From the NCBI GenBank assembly GCA_038148895.1, contig JBBVGQ010000001.1: DNA of 64,000 bases; one strand, written 5' to 3'. Source of the stretch: Tamlana sp038148895 (GTDB lineage Bacteria > Bacteroidota > Bacteroidia > Flavobacteriales > Flavobacteriaceae). Position numbers and translations under genes: made by a program. The notes beneath the pieces are model-generated. The model was given only the letters and a program-made list of their open reading frames with translations, ran no database searches and was not told the DNA's origin. Positions 23,873-32,110 of this stretch are shown here, in pieces (the first letter of the stretch is position 1; each line of letters starts with the position of its first letter).

Positions 23873-25660
23873 CTATTTCGTGAATTTAATGAGTTGTCGC
23901 CTATACGCCGTAAGTAATTTGGATTTTGAAATATAGCCATAATATTTACCATGTTTTATTACAGGTAAATTCCATGCACCAGTTGTTTTAAATTTTTCCA
24001 TAATATCGTTCATGGAATCTTCAGTATAATCAATAATTCCCGCATCGGCATGCATCAAATCGGCCACACTTACTTTATCGTATAAATCGGATTTAAACAT
24101 CATATGCCTGATGTCATCAAGCCTAATAACACCTAAAAACTCATTGTCATCATTCACCACGGGAAAATGGTTTCTTGAAGATTTTGCAACGGCTTCGTTT
24201 AAAATATAGCCCAACTTCATGTCTGGTTTTAGAATGATGAAATTGGTTTCTATAACCTTATCTATGTTCAAAACCATTAGGGCATTTTGGTCTTTATCGT
24301 GCGTCATAAGTTCACCTCGCTCGGCTAGTTTCATGGTATAAATAGAATGGGATACATAATATTTAGTCATGGCGAAGGATATGGCGGCAACGATCATTAG
24401 GGGAACAAAAAGCTGATGCCCACTAGTAATTTCGGCAATCAAGAATATGGCGGTTAGAGGGGCGTGAAGTACCCCAGCCATTAGGCCTGTCATGCCCAAA
24501 AGCGTAAAATTGGCTTCTGGAACTGAAAAGTTCAAACCGATGTTGTTCACAATTTTGGCAAAGGCATTGCCCAAAACACTACCCATAATTAATGTCGGGA
24601 TAAAAATACCACCAACACCCCCTGCACCAAAAGTAGTGGTCATGGCAATAGCCTTAAAAACTGCTATGCCAAGCAACAAACCAATAACAATCCAGATGTT
24701 TGTTAAGTCTAGATTAAAGGGTGTTTTGCCAATGGCGGCAAGATGGTCGCCTTTTAAAAGGTTGTTCATAAGGTTGTAACCCTCACCATAAAGCGGAGGG
24801 ATAAAATATAGCATCGTACCAATCGCTAAACCACCAATTAACAAGCGCTTTGCACGACTTTCAAATTGTTTGAAAAAATTGGTGATGGCAAAAAATACTT
24901 TTGAAAAATATACAGAAGCTATCGCGGTAATGATACCCAAAAGTATGTACAATGGTATTTCGTTAAATTTAAAATTATCATCCAAATTAACGTGAAGCAA
25001 AACATCGGTGCCAAGAAATAAATATGATGTGATTACCGCAGATACCGATGCCAATAATAAAGGGACCAATGAGGTAAAGGCAATATCCAAACTAAAAATT
25101 TCTACCGCGAATACTATGGCGGCAATAGGTGCCTTGAACATAGATGCCATGGCACCAGCAGAAGCACAGCCAATTAAAAGCAAACGCACTTTGGTGTTCA
25201 TATGAAATAGTTGGGCCGTGTTAGAGCCCAATGCAGAACCAACACTTACGGCGGGGCCTTGTAATCCCACAGAACCACCAAAACCAGCGGTGAGAGGTGC
25301 CGTTATTAGTGCGGCATAAATATTATATCGTGGTAGAATTCCGTTAAGTTTTGATAGGCCGTAAAGAGTTGTGGAAATTCCGTGGCCAATATGTTTTTTT
25401 AACCAGGTTTGTTTTATGATATATACCAACAGCAACCCAATAATTGGAAAAACAAAATACAAAGTGTTTTGGTAGTTTTTAAACAGATTTAACTCAAGTA
25501 ATGAGCGAATGAAATGTGTTAAGTTTTTTAGGACCACCGTACCCATGCCTGCCAAAACACCAACCAGGACACTCAAGATATAAATGAATTGGCGCTCTGA
25601 AAGATGTTTGTATTTCCAGATTAAAAATTTGCGCAACAGATTCTTGGAGTTGAAAGGCAT
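23873..25660 (-). CDS. ClC-family anion channel/transporter with CBS domains (gating Glu replaced by Gln)
   Basis: Voltage-gated-chloride-channel family protein of 595 residues: an 18-helix ClC core (about 20-430) and two CBS domains (about 455-590). In the loop that carries the external gating glutamate (GxEGP), this copy has GSVGLQGP, with Gln134 encoded by CAA (codon 25259-25261). Its tandem neighbour keeps GLEGP. The first selectivity motif reads GHGIS instead of GSGIP, and the second, GGIFIP, is intact. In model ClC proteins the E-to-Q change uncouples proton exchange and leaves passive chloride flow. It is the second of two tandem ClC genes, 44 bp after the first. Confidence 0.92.
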   Translation of the reverse strand: MPFNSKNLLRKFLIWKYKHLSERQFIYILSVLVGVLAGMGTVVLKNLTHFIRSLLELNLFKNYQNTLYFVFPIIGLLLVYIIKQTWLKKHIGHGISTTLYGLSKLNGILPRYNIYAALITAPLTAGFGGSVGLQGPAVSVGSALGSNTAQLFHMNTKVRLLLIGCASAGAMASMFKAPIAAIVFAVEIFSLDIAFTSLVPLLLASVSAVITSYLFLGTDVLLHVNLDDNFKFNEIPLYILLGIITAIASVYFSKVFFAITNFFKQFESRAKRLLIGGLAIGTMLYFIPPLYGEGYNLMNNLLKGDHLAAIGKTPFNLDLTNIWIVIGLLLGIAVFKAIAMTTTFGAGGVGGIFIPTLIMGSVLGNAFAKIVNNIGLNFSVPEANFTLLGMTGLMAGVLHAPLTAIFLIAEITSGHQLFVPLMIVAAISFAMTKYYVSHSIYTMKLAERGELMTHDKDQNALMVLNIDKVIETNFIILKPDMKLGYILNEAVAKSSRNHFPVVNDDNEFLGVIRLDDIRHMMFKSDLYDKVSVADLMHADAGIIDYTEDSMNDIMEKFKTTGAWNLPVIKHGKYYGYISKSKLLTAYRRQLIKFTK

Positions 25661-25704
25661 GTGATAAAAATACTAAATAGTTACTTCTAAAATAGCGTTT
25701 AATT

Positions 25705-27498
25705 TCAGGAATTAACCTGAAGTGTAATTAATTGACGACGGTAGGAGGTCAATAATTTAGATTTTGAAATAAATCCATGATAAATCCCATTTTTGGTAAC
25801 TGGTAAATTCCATGCACCGCTGTCTTGGAACTTGCGCATGATATCGGTCATTTTATCCGTATCCAAATCTATAATGGCAGGTGGTTTTTGCATCACTTCC
25901 GTGGCATCTACCTTATGGTACAAAGATTGGTCAAACATAATAGGGCGTAAATCGTCCAACAGAATAATGCCAACTAATTTTTTAGTTTCCTTTTTTACAA
26001 CGGGAAAAATATTTCGCTTTGACCGTATAACCGCCTTTTGAACAATTTCTTCCAAGTTCATTTCTGGAGTAATGGAAATAAAATTGGTCTCAATAACCTT
26101 ATCAATATCCATCAAAGTTAAAACGGCATGGTCTTTATCATGGGTTATAAGTTCGCCTTTTCTTCCTAATTCCATGTTATAAACCGAGTGTTTTTTATAG
26201 TATTTGGTAATGGAGAATGAAATGGTCGCAGTAAGCATTAACGGGATAAAAAGTTCGTATCCACCAGTAAGTTCTGCAATGAGGAAAATTGCTGTTAACG
26301 GAGCATGCAGAACGCCTGCCAACAGTCCTGCCATGCCCACAAGTGTGAAATTGCTTTCGGAAATAGGAGAGCCAAACAAACCACAGTTGTTGATGATTTT
26401 AGACAAACAATTGCCCATAATGCTTCCCATAAAAAGCACAGGAGCAAAAATACCGCCAACACCTCCGGCACCAAAGGTTAGGCAACTGGCAATTATTTTA
26501 AAAAACATGAGTCCTGCCAGAAGTAAAATCACTATCCAAACGTTATTTAAATCTAAATGAAACAGATTGTTTTTTAGCGCAACTTCTGGATTGCCAACAA
26601 TCAAATTATTTATTACATCAAACCCTTCACCATAAAGAGGTGGCACAAAAAATACCAAAATGCCTATGCCAATACCGCCAACAATTAACTTTTTTATTGG
26701 GGATTTAATTTTATCAAAAAAGGTATGGATTCTATCATAAACTTCGGTGAAATAAATGGAAACAAATGCTGCAACAACACCCAATAAAATATAAAAAGGG
26801 GCGTCATTGATGTAGAATTTGTCTTCTATTCTAAAAGGCAGAATAATGTCATCCCCGAAGAAAAAATAAGAAGTCAATATAGCAGATAATGAGGCAAATA
26901 ATAATGGCAGCAATGATGCAACCGTTAAATCCAAACTAAACACCTCAATGGCAAAAATCAAGGCTGCAATTGGTGCTTTAAAAATGGAACTCATAGCTCC
27001 AGCAGCGGCACAACCAATAAGCAGGTTGCGATTGGTTTGGTTCATATGGAACATTCTGGAAATGTTAGATCCCAATGCCGCTCCTGTTGCAACGGTAGGC
27101 CCTTCCAATCCTACTGAACCACCAAACCCAACAGTAATAGGCGCTGTTAAGATGGAGCCATACATTTGAAACCGTTTCATAATGCCTTTTCGCTTGGAAA
27201 TGGCATAGAGCGTTGAAGGAATACCATGGCTAACTTTCTGTTTTATCACATATTTCATAATGAGATAAACAATGGTCAATCCTAAAATTGGAAATAAAAA
27301 ATAAAAGGCATGGTGATAATAGGTAATGAGTTTGTTTTCCAGTAAATGCTGAATAAAGTGTGTGAGGTTTTTTAATACTACAGCACCGATACCCGAGGTA
27401 AAACCAATGACAATACTTAGTATATAAACAAATTGCCTGTTGGAAATGTGCTTCGCACGCCAAATCAGGAATTTTTTTAAAAGTGGTCTGGAATTCAT
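25705..27498 (-). CDS. ClC-family anion channel/transporter with CBS domains
   Basis: Paralogue of the next ClC gene, 597 residues with the same layout: ClC core and two C-terminal CBS domains. It keeps the gating glutamate (Glu132 in GSVGLEGP) and GGIFAP. The first selectivity motif is SHGIP. At the position of the internal proton glutamate of E. coli ClC, the segment FAIEVF has Val after the first Glu, so coupled H+ exchange is uncertain. It starts 2 bp after the stop of the amino-acid permease, so the two are almost certainly co-transcribed. Tandem duplication gave rise to the pair; the CBS domains suggest regulation by adenine nucleotides. Confidence 0.93.
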   Translation of the reverse strand: MNSRPLLKKFLIWRAKHISNRQFVYILSIVIGFTSGIGAVVLKNLTHFIQHLLENKLITYYHHAFYFLFPILGLTIVYLIMKYVIKQKVSHGIPSTLYAISKRKGIMKRFQMYGSILTAPITVGFGGSVGLEGPTVATGAALGSNISRMFHMNQTNRNLLIGCAAAGAMSSIFKAPIAALIFAIEVFSLDLTVASLLPLLFASLSAILTSYFFFGDDIILPFRIEDKFYINDAPFYILLGVVAAFVSIYFTEVYDRIHTFFDKIKSPIKKLIVGGIGIGILVFFVPPLYGEGFDVINNLIVGNPEVALKNNLFHLDLNNVWIVILLLAGLMFFKIIASCLTFGAGGVGGIFAPVLFMGSIMGNCLSKIINNCGLFGSPISESNFTLVGMAGLLAGVLHAPLTAIFLIAELTGGYELFIPLMLTATISFSITKYYKKHSVYNMELGRKGELITHDKDHAVLTLMDIDKVIETNFISITPEMNLEEIVQKAVIRSKRNIFPVVKKETKKLVGIILLDDLRPIMFDQSLYHKVDATEVMQKPPAIIDLDTDKMTDIMRKFQDSGAWNLPVTKNGIYHGFISKSKLLTSYRRQLITLQVNS

Positions 27499-27500
27499 AT

Positions 27501-29267
27501 TTAAATAACAAGCCTTACGCCGCCTAGCTCCTCAACTTTATAGCTGAATTTGTCTCCAGGCGAACCGATAAACATAAAGTTAATTGGGATTCTCCATTTT
27601 TCCGACAAGGTTCTAATCAGTTCAGGATTAAATTCACCTTCCTGAATTATGAGTTCCAATTTAATTTCGGGGTATTCCCGGTCTAAAAAATCCACCTCGG
27701 TTTCTAGGTTTTTTGGCACCTCTTTTCCCTTCTCATGAATATGGACAATTTTTATTCTTTTGGTATGCTCATTCTTTTTTACATAAAGCATAACCTTATT
27801 TAAAGCCGCAATGTTATCTCCTTTAGTGAAGTAAACAAATTCTTGGGCGTTAATTTCATTGATTAGTGAAATGACTTTTCTGTCGAAGTTTAAAACAAGT
27901 TTTCTCAGAGGGTCAAATACGTAATGAATGAACCGCAATAAAAGTTTTAGAACAGCGGTACGGTTCAGCATAAAAATAATAAAGAGCAAGAACGGAATAA
28001 AGTAATCCAAAAATACTGTTAAGTTACTGGGTTGCCCATCTTTGGGTTCCATGGTAATGTTGCCCAATAAGGCAATTATGACCCCTGTAATTGCAATAAA
28101 AACAGATATCCATCGGGCTCGTTCAGGCCGCGGCAAAGTGCCTCGTTTTACTTTAAGTAAAATATTGCCAATGCCAAAAAGCGCCATAACCGATAGGAAA
28201 GAAATAGTGTAAACGCCAGCCAACAGAATCACTTCGCCTTGGGTTATGAGCAGTACCGAAACCGATAGGATAAAAAACATGATGATGATGCGGTAAGAAC
28301 TTCCTCTTTTGTTCTTTTTCAAAAAGAATTGTGGCATAATTCTATCTAATGTCATGCGTTCCAGTAACCCAGAAACACCAACAAAGCTCGTTAATACAGC
28401 ACCGCTTAGCACTAAAAATGCATCAATTGAAATAAGTATGGCGACCCAATTTCCTCCAACATAAGATGCCATTTCAATCAAAAGGGTGTTTTGGTAGGCA
28501 TCACTTTGTAAAACGGGAAGAGCAAACAAAGCCAAGGCAAACACAGCCATTAATGGATTGATAACACTTACAATGGCCCACATATTTCTCAACGTTTTTG
28601 GAAAAACTCCTCGTTGTTGTTCTTCAACAAAGTTTGCCGAACTCTCAAAACCAGAAACACCAAGCATAGATGCCGAAAAACCTAAAAAAATAGCAATCAT
28701 AATACCGCCTTCTTTAGTGGGTAAATTCCAATTGCTGAAAAAAATGTCCACACCATTATTCAACAGAGTGAAAATGATAAAACCACTCAAAATCAATAAA
28801 GAAATTAAATGAAATAAAAAGATGCCAATGGCTACTCTTGCAGACTCGGTTATACCAGCTATGGTCAGTATAGCAAAAACGCTTAAAAGGCAAATAGTTG
28901 CTATAATGATTGGCATGGCAGGAAAGAGGTGGTGCAGATAATGGATGGCTTCATTTGCCGAAATAACAGCGGTTGCCATGTAAGATAAAATGGTAAGTGT
29001 TGCTGCGATTGACGCCATGAATTTGCTTGTTGTGTTGAGCAATGCATTATAAGCCCCTCCATTAAGAGGTAATGCACCAACTACTTCACCATAAATTCTT
29101 CTAAATAAAAACAACACCCCAGAAACAATGAGCAATGTTATCCAGGCGTATTGACCGGCGTATGCTATGGCCAATGCAGATACGTAAAGAACGGATGAGC
29201 TAATATCGTTACCGCAAATAGCCGTGGATTCTAGTTCATTTAGTTTTTTATGAATTTTAGTTTCCAA
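27501..29267 (-). CDS. APC-superfamily amino-acid permease
   Basis: A 588-residue permease with about twelve membrane segments (about 25-420) and a soluble C-terminal domain of about 150 residues with an alpha/beta pattern (for example RIKIVHIHEKG). The sequence after the short cytoplasmic N-terminus (ISSSVLYVSALAIAYAGQYA) and the following GGAYNALL segment match amino-acid permeases with the LeuT fold. The substrate is unknown. It heads an operon with two ClC genes and a small membrane protein. Confidence 0.88.
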   Translation of the reverse strand: METKIHKKLNELESTAICGNDISSSVLYVSALAIAYAGQYAWITLLIVSGVLFLFRRIYGEVVGALPLNGGAYNALLNTTSKFMASIAATLTILSYMATAVISANEAIHYLHHLFPAMPIIIATICLLSVFAILTIAGITESARVAIGIFLFHLISLLILSGFIIFTLLNNGVDIFFSNWNLPTKEGGIMIAIFLGFSASMLGVSGFESSANFVEEQQRGVFPKTLRNMWAIVSVINPLMAVFALALFALPVLQSDAYQNTLLIEMASYVGGNWVAILISIDAFLVLSGAVLTSFVGVSGLLERMTLDRIMPQFFLKKNKRGSSYRIIIMFFILSVSVLLITQGEVILLAGVYTISFLSVMALFGIGNILLKVKRGTLPRPERARWISVFIAITGVIIALLGNITMEPKDGQPSNLTVFLDYFIPFLLFIIFMLNRTAVLKLLLRFIHYVFDPLRKLVLNFDRKVISLINEINAQEFVYFTKGDNIAALNKVMLYVKKNEHTKRIKIVHIHEKGKEVPKNLETEVDFLDREYPEIKLELIIQEGEFNPELIRTLSEKWRIPINFMFIGSPGDKFSYKVEELGGVRLVI

Positions 29268-29363
29268 ATCGTTACAGTTTTTAAGTAGGTTAGGCTAGAG
29301 TTTAATCTTGTAAAAAAATCCACCAAGATGCTGAGAGTGTAAATTTCAAAAGCCATTTAATTC

Positions 29364-30074
29364 TTATTCTAATGATTTTAAAATATCGGTGCCCAAATAA
29401 GTATTGTCGCCATTTTTATACCATGCCCTAATTTTTGGCATTTTGATATCATTAACCAATTCTTCACCAGATAGCAAAATATATTCCCCATCATTTTTAG
29501 ATTCATCATGATAAAACTGGTACATTTCCATGGCGTAATTATCCTTGTTGAAATAGAAATGCCAAGTATCATTGCCGACTTCTTTTTTATATGAAGCCTT
29601 CAAGACCCAATAGTTTTTACCCTTAAACGTTTTACTTTCAACTTTTTCGTGTATAATGGTGCCAGGGTCATTTAATTTCATAGGTAAGCCATAGAGGTAG
29701 GTGTAATAGTTTTTCAGTAGTTTTGCTCGAGATTTACTTAAACGATTTTCTTCCAAAATTTCCTTTGAAGGTTTACTGTTCCCATTAAAAATAATAGACA
29801 CACTATCCTTTTCAATGATGTATTGCGTAACTTTTTCACCAACAGTTGATTTTATTGAAAACTGTTGTTTGGGTAAGTTTATAATGATGCGGCTGTCTCG
29901 ATTGGGCTTTTTAGGAATTTCCATAGTAATGAACAATTGTCCGTCAAAAGTTTTCCAATTCCCATTTGGGTCGTGATATTGTATAGCTTTTTTTAATAAT
30001 TGAGTTCCTGTAAGCTCTTGGCTAAATAATAGAGGGGTATACAGAATAAATATTAAAAGAAGATTTTTTTTCAT
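29364..30074 (-). CDS. Secreted LolA-like protein (DUF6503-type)
   Basis: A protein of 236 residues with a signal peptide (MKKNLLLIFILYTPLLFSQ). The sequence GTQLLKKAIQYHDPNGNWKT and the many strand-forming Trp/Tyr-rich segments resemble a flavobacterial family related to outer-membrane lipoprotein-sorting proteins (half-barrel lipid binders). It has no lipobox, so it is periplasmic or on the surface. It lies between aspS and the permease operon and has its own short upstream region after the aspS terminator. A lipid-carrier role is only inferred from the fold. Confidence 0.7.
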   Translation of the reverse strand: MKKNLLLIFILYTPLLFSQELTGTQLLKKAIQYHDPNGNWKTFDGQLFITMEIPKKPNRDSRIIINLPKQQFSIKSTVGEKVTQYIIEKDSVSIIFNGNSKPSKEILEENRLSKSRAKLLKNYYTYLYGLPMKLNDPGTIIHEKVESKTFKGKNYWVLKASYKKEVGNDTWHFYFNKDNYAMEMYQFYHDESKNDGEYILLSGEELVNDIKMPKIRAWYKNGDNTYLGTDILKSLE

Positions 30075-30089
30075 TAACTAAAAGTACTA

Positions 30090-30113
30090 AAAAATCCCGC
30101 CAATGCGGGATTT
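30090..30113 (-). terminator. Terminator of aspS
   Basis: On the minus strand AATCCCGC pairs with GCGGGATT around ATTG and runs into a T-tract, 7 bp after the aspS stop codon. Confidence 0.85.
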
Positions 30114-30119
30114 AAAGTT

Positions 30120-31880
30120 CTATGGTTTTAAGTTGAGTTTTAAACTTAGCTCTTCCAATTGTTCATCATCTATTGGTGCTGGTGCATCAATCATTACATC
30201 ACGACCTGCATTGTTTTTTGGGAATGCAATAAAATCACGAATGGTTTCTTGTCCGCCCAAAATAGCAACCAATCGGTCTAGCCCAAAAGCCAGCCCGCCA
30301 TGAGGTGGTGCGCCATATTGAAAAGCATCCATTAAAAATCCGAACTGTGCTTTAGCTTCTTCGGGTGTAAACCCTAAATAATCGAACATTAACGATTGGG
30401 TTTCCTTATCGTGTATTCTTATGGAACCACCGCCAATTTCATTTCCATTCAATACCAAATCGTATGCATTGGCCTTTACGGCACCAGGATTGGTTTTTAA
30501 TAATTCCAATTGCTCTGGTTTGGGCGAGGTGAATGGGTGGTGCATGGCGTGATAGCGCTCAGTTTCTTCATCCCATTCCAGAAGTGGGAAATCCATAACC
30601 CATAATGGAGCGAATTCATCGGGTTTGCGCAAACCTAAACGTTCTGCCATTTCCATTCTAAGGGCGCTAAGTTGCGTGCGCACTTTGTTGGTGTCGCCTG
30701 AAAGAACACATATTAAATCGCCTGCTTTAGCCCCAGTAACTTCTGCCCATTTGGCCAAATCGGCTTCATCATAAAACTTGTCAACAGATGATTTATATGA
30801 GCCATCCTCATTGCAGCGGCAATAAACCATGCCCAATGCCCCAATTTGAGGGCGTTTAACCCAATCAATTAATTTATCTATATCTTTTCTGGTATATGCA
30901 TTTCCGCCAGGAACCGCAATGCCAACTACCAATTCAGCTGAATTAAAAATGGCAAAATCTTTATGTTGGGCCACTTCATTTAGCTCGCCAAACTGCATAC
31001 CAAAACGAATATCGGGCTTGTCGTTTCCGTATAATCTCATGGCATCGTCATAAAGCATCCTTGGGAATTTCTCAATTTCCACACCATTAATTTCTTTCAA
31101 CAAATGGCGTGTTAAGCCTTCAAAGGCATTTAAAATGTCCTCTTGTTCAATAAAGGACATTTCGCAGTCTATCTGAGTGAATTCTGGTTGTCTGTCGGCA
31201 CGTAAATCTTCATCCCTGAAGCACTTTACAATTTGAAAATATTTGTCCATGCCACCAACCATCAAAAGCTGTTTAAAGGTTTGCGGTGATTGCGGAAGAG
31301 CATAAAATTGACCTTCGTTCATTCTTGATGGTACGACAAAATCGCGCGCACCTTCTGGAGTGGATTTGATTAAATAAGGGGTTTCAACTTCTATAAACCC
31401 TTCTTTGGAAAGATAATTTCTAACCTCTTGGGTTACCTTATGCCTAAAAATCAAATTATTTTTCACAGGGTTACGGCGAATATCCAAATAACGATATTTC
31501 ATTCGGATATCTTCACCGCCGTCCGTTTTGTCCTCAATGGTAAAGGGCGGCAATTTAGCTTCGTTTAAAATATTTAATTCTGAAACTAATATTTCAATAT
31601 CTCCGGTAGGAATATTTGGATTTTTGGAAGCGCGTTCTATAACCATTCCTGTTACTTGAATGACATATTCGCGCCCTAAGTTTTGGGCCTGTTCAATTAA
31701 ACTTTTAGAAGTGCGCTCTTCATCAAAAACCAATTGTGTAATACCGTAACGGTCGCGTAAATCTACCCAAACAATAAAACCTTTATCTCTTGATTTTTGA
31801 ACCCAACCTGCTAAAGTAACTTCTGTTTTTATATGTGACGCTCTTAATTCGCCACAATTATGACTTCGGTACATATTCAA
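30120..31880 (-). CDS. aspS: Aspartyl-tRNA synthetase
   Basis: Class II aminoacyl-tRNA synthetase, 586 residues, which charges tRNA-Asp. An N-terminal OB fold (about 1-110) binds the anticodon. Class II motif 2 is FRDEDLRADRQPEFTQID, motif 3 is GLAFGLDRLVAILGG, and the bacterial GAD insertion lies between about 290 and 410. The full length and all motifs agree with a discriminating or non-discriminating bacterial AspRS, which sequence alone does not separate. It is transcribed alone, ending at its own terminator. Confidence 0.97.
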   Translation of the reverse strand: MNMYRSHNCGELRASHIKTEVTLAGWVQKSRDKGFIVWVDLRDRYGITQLVFDEERTSKSLIEQAQNLGREYVIQVTGMVIERASKNPNIPTGDIEILVSELNILNEAKLPPFTIEDKTDGGEDIRMKYRYLDIRRNPVKNNLIFRHKVTQEVRNYLSKEGFIEVETPYLIKSTPEGARDFVVPSRMNEGQFYALPQSPQTFKQLLMVGGMDKYFQIVKCFRDEDLRADRQPEFTQIDCEMSFIEQEDILNAFEGLTRHLLKEINGVEIEKFPRMLYDDAMRLYGNDKPDIRFGMQFGELNEVAQHKDFAIFNSAELVVGIAVPGGNAYTRKDIDKLIDWVKRPQIGALGMVYCRCNEDGSYKSSVDKFYDEADLAKWAEVTGAKAGDLICVLSGDTNKVRTQLSALRMEMAERLGLRKPDEFAPLWVMDFPLLEWDEETERYHAMHHPFTSPKPEQLELLKTNPGAVKANAYDLVLNGNEIGGGSIRIHDKETQSLMFDYLGFTPEEAKAQFGFLMDAFQYGAPPHGGLAFGLDRLVAILGGQETIRDFIAFPKNNAGRDVMIDAPAPIDDEQLEELSLKLNLKP

Positions 31881-31921
31881 ATTTTGATGTGCAAATTTAA
31901 GGATTTACAATTGAGATTAAA

Positions 31922-31957
31922 TTTTTTACTGTCTTTTTTTACTGTCTTTTTTTACTG
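31922..31957. repeat. 13-bp tandem repeat upstream of aspS
   Basis: ACTG(TC) separated by runs of six or seven T occurs three times with a 13-bp period (ACTG at 31928, 31941 and 31954). It lies about 40-75 bp upstream of the aspS start in the divergent region with the second TonB receptor gene. Slippage could vary its copy number. Confidence 0.7.
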
Positions 31958-32110
31958 GTGTTTTGCGTACAACTTCTTTTAATTATTCTTAAGAAATCTT
32001 AATTTTTAAAACTGTGGAATTTTCAATTTTATTGTTAAAAAGTCAGTGAATTTTGGTAAAAAGCTAATTTATATGCATATATTGTAATACTAACTCTAAA
32101 TATTTGTATT

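Noticed and set aside
31922..31957. Possible CRISPR-like array
   Set aside because: The 13-bp units are directly adjacent without spacers, so this is a simple tandem repeat.
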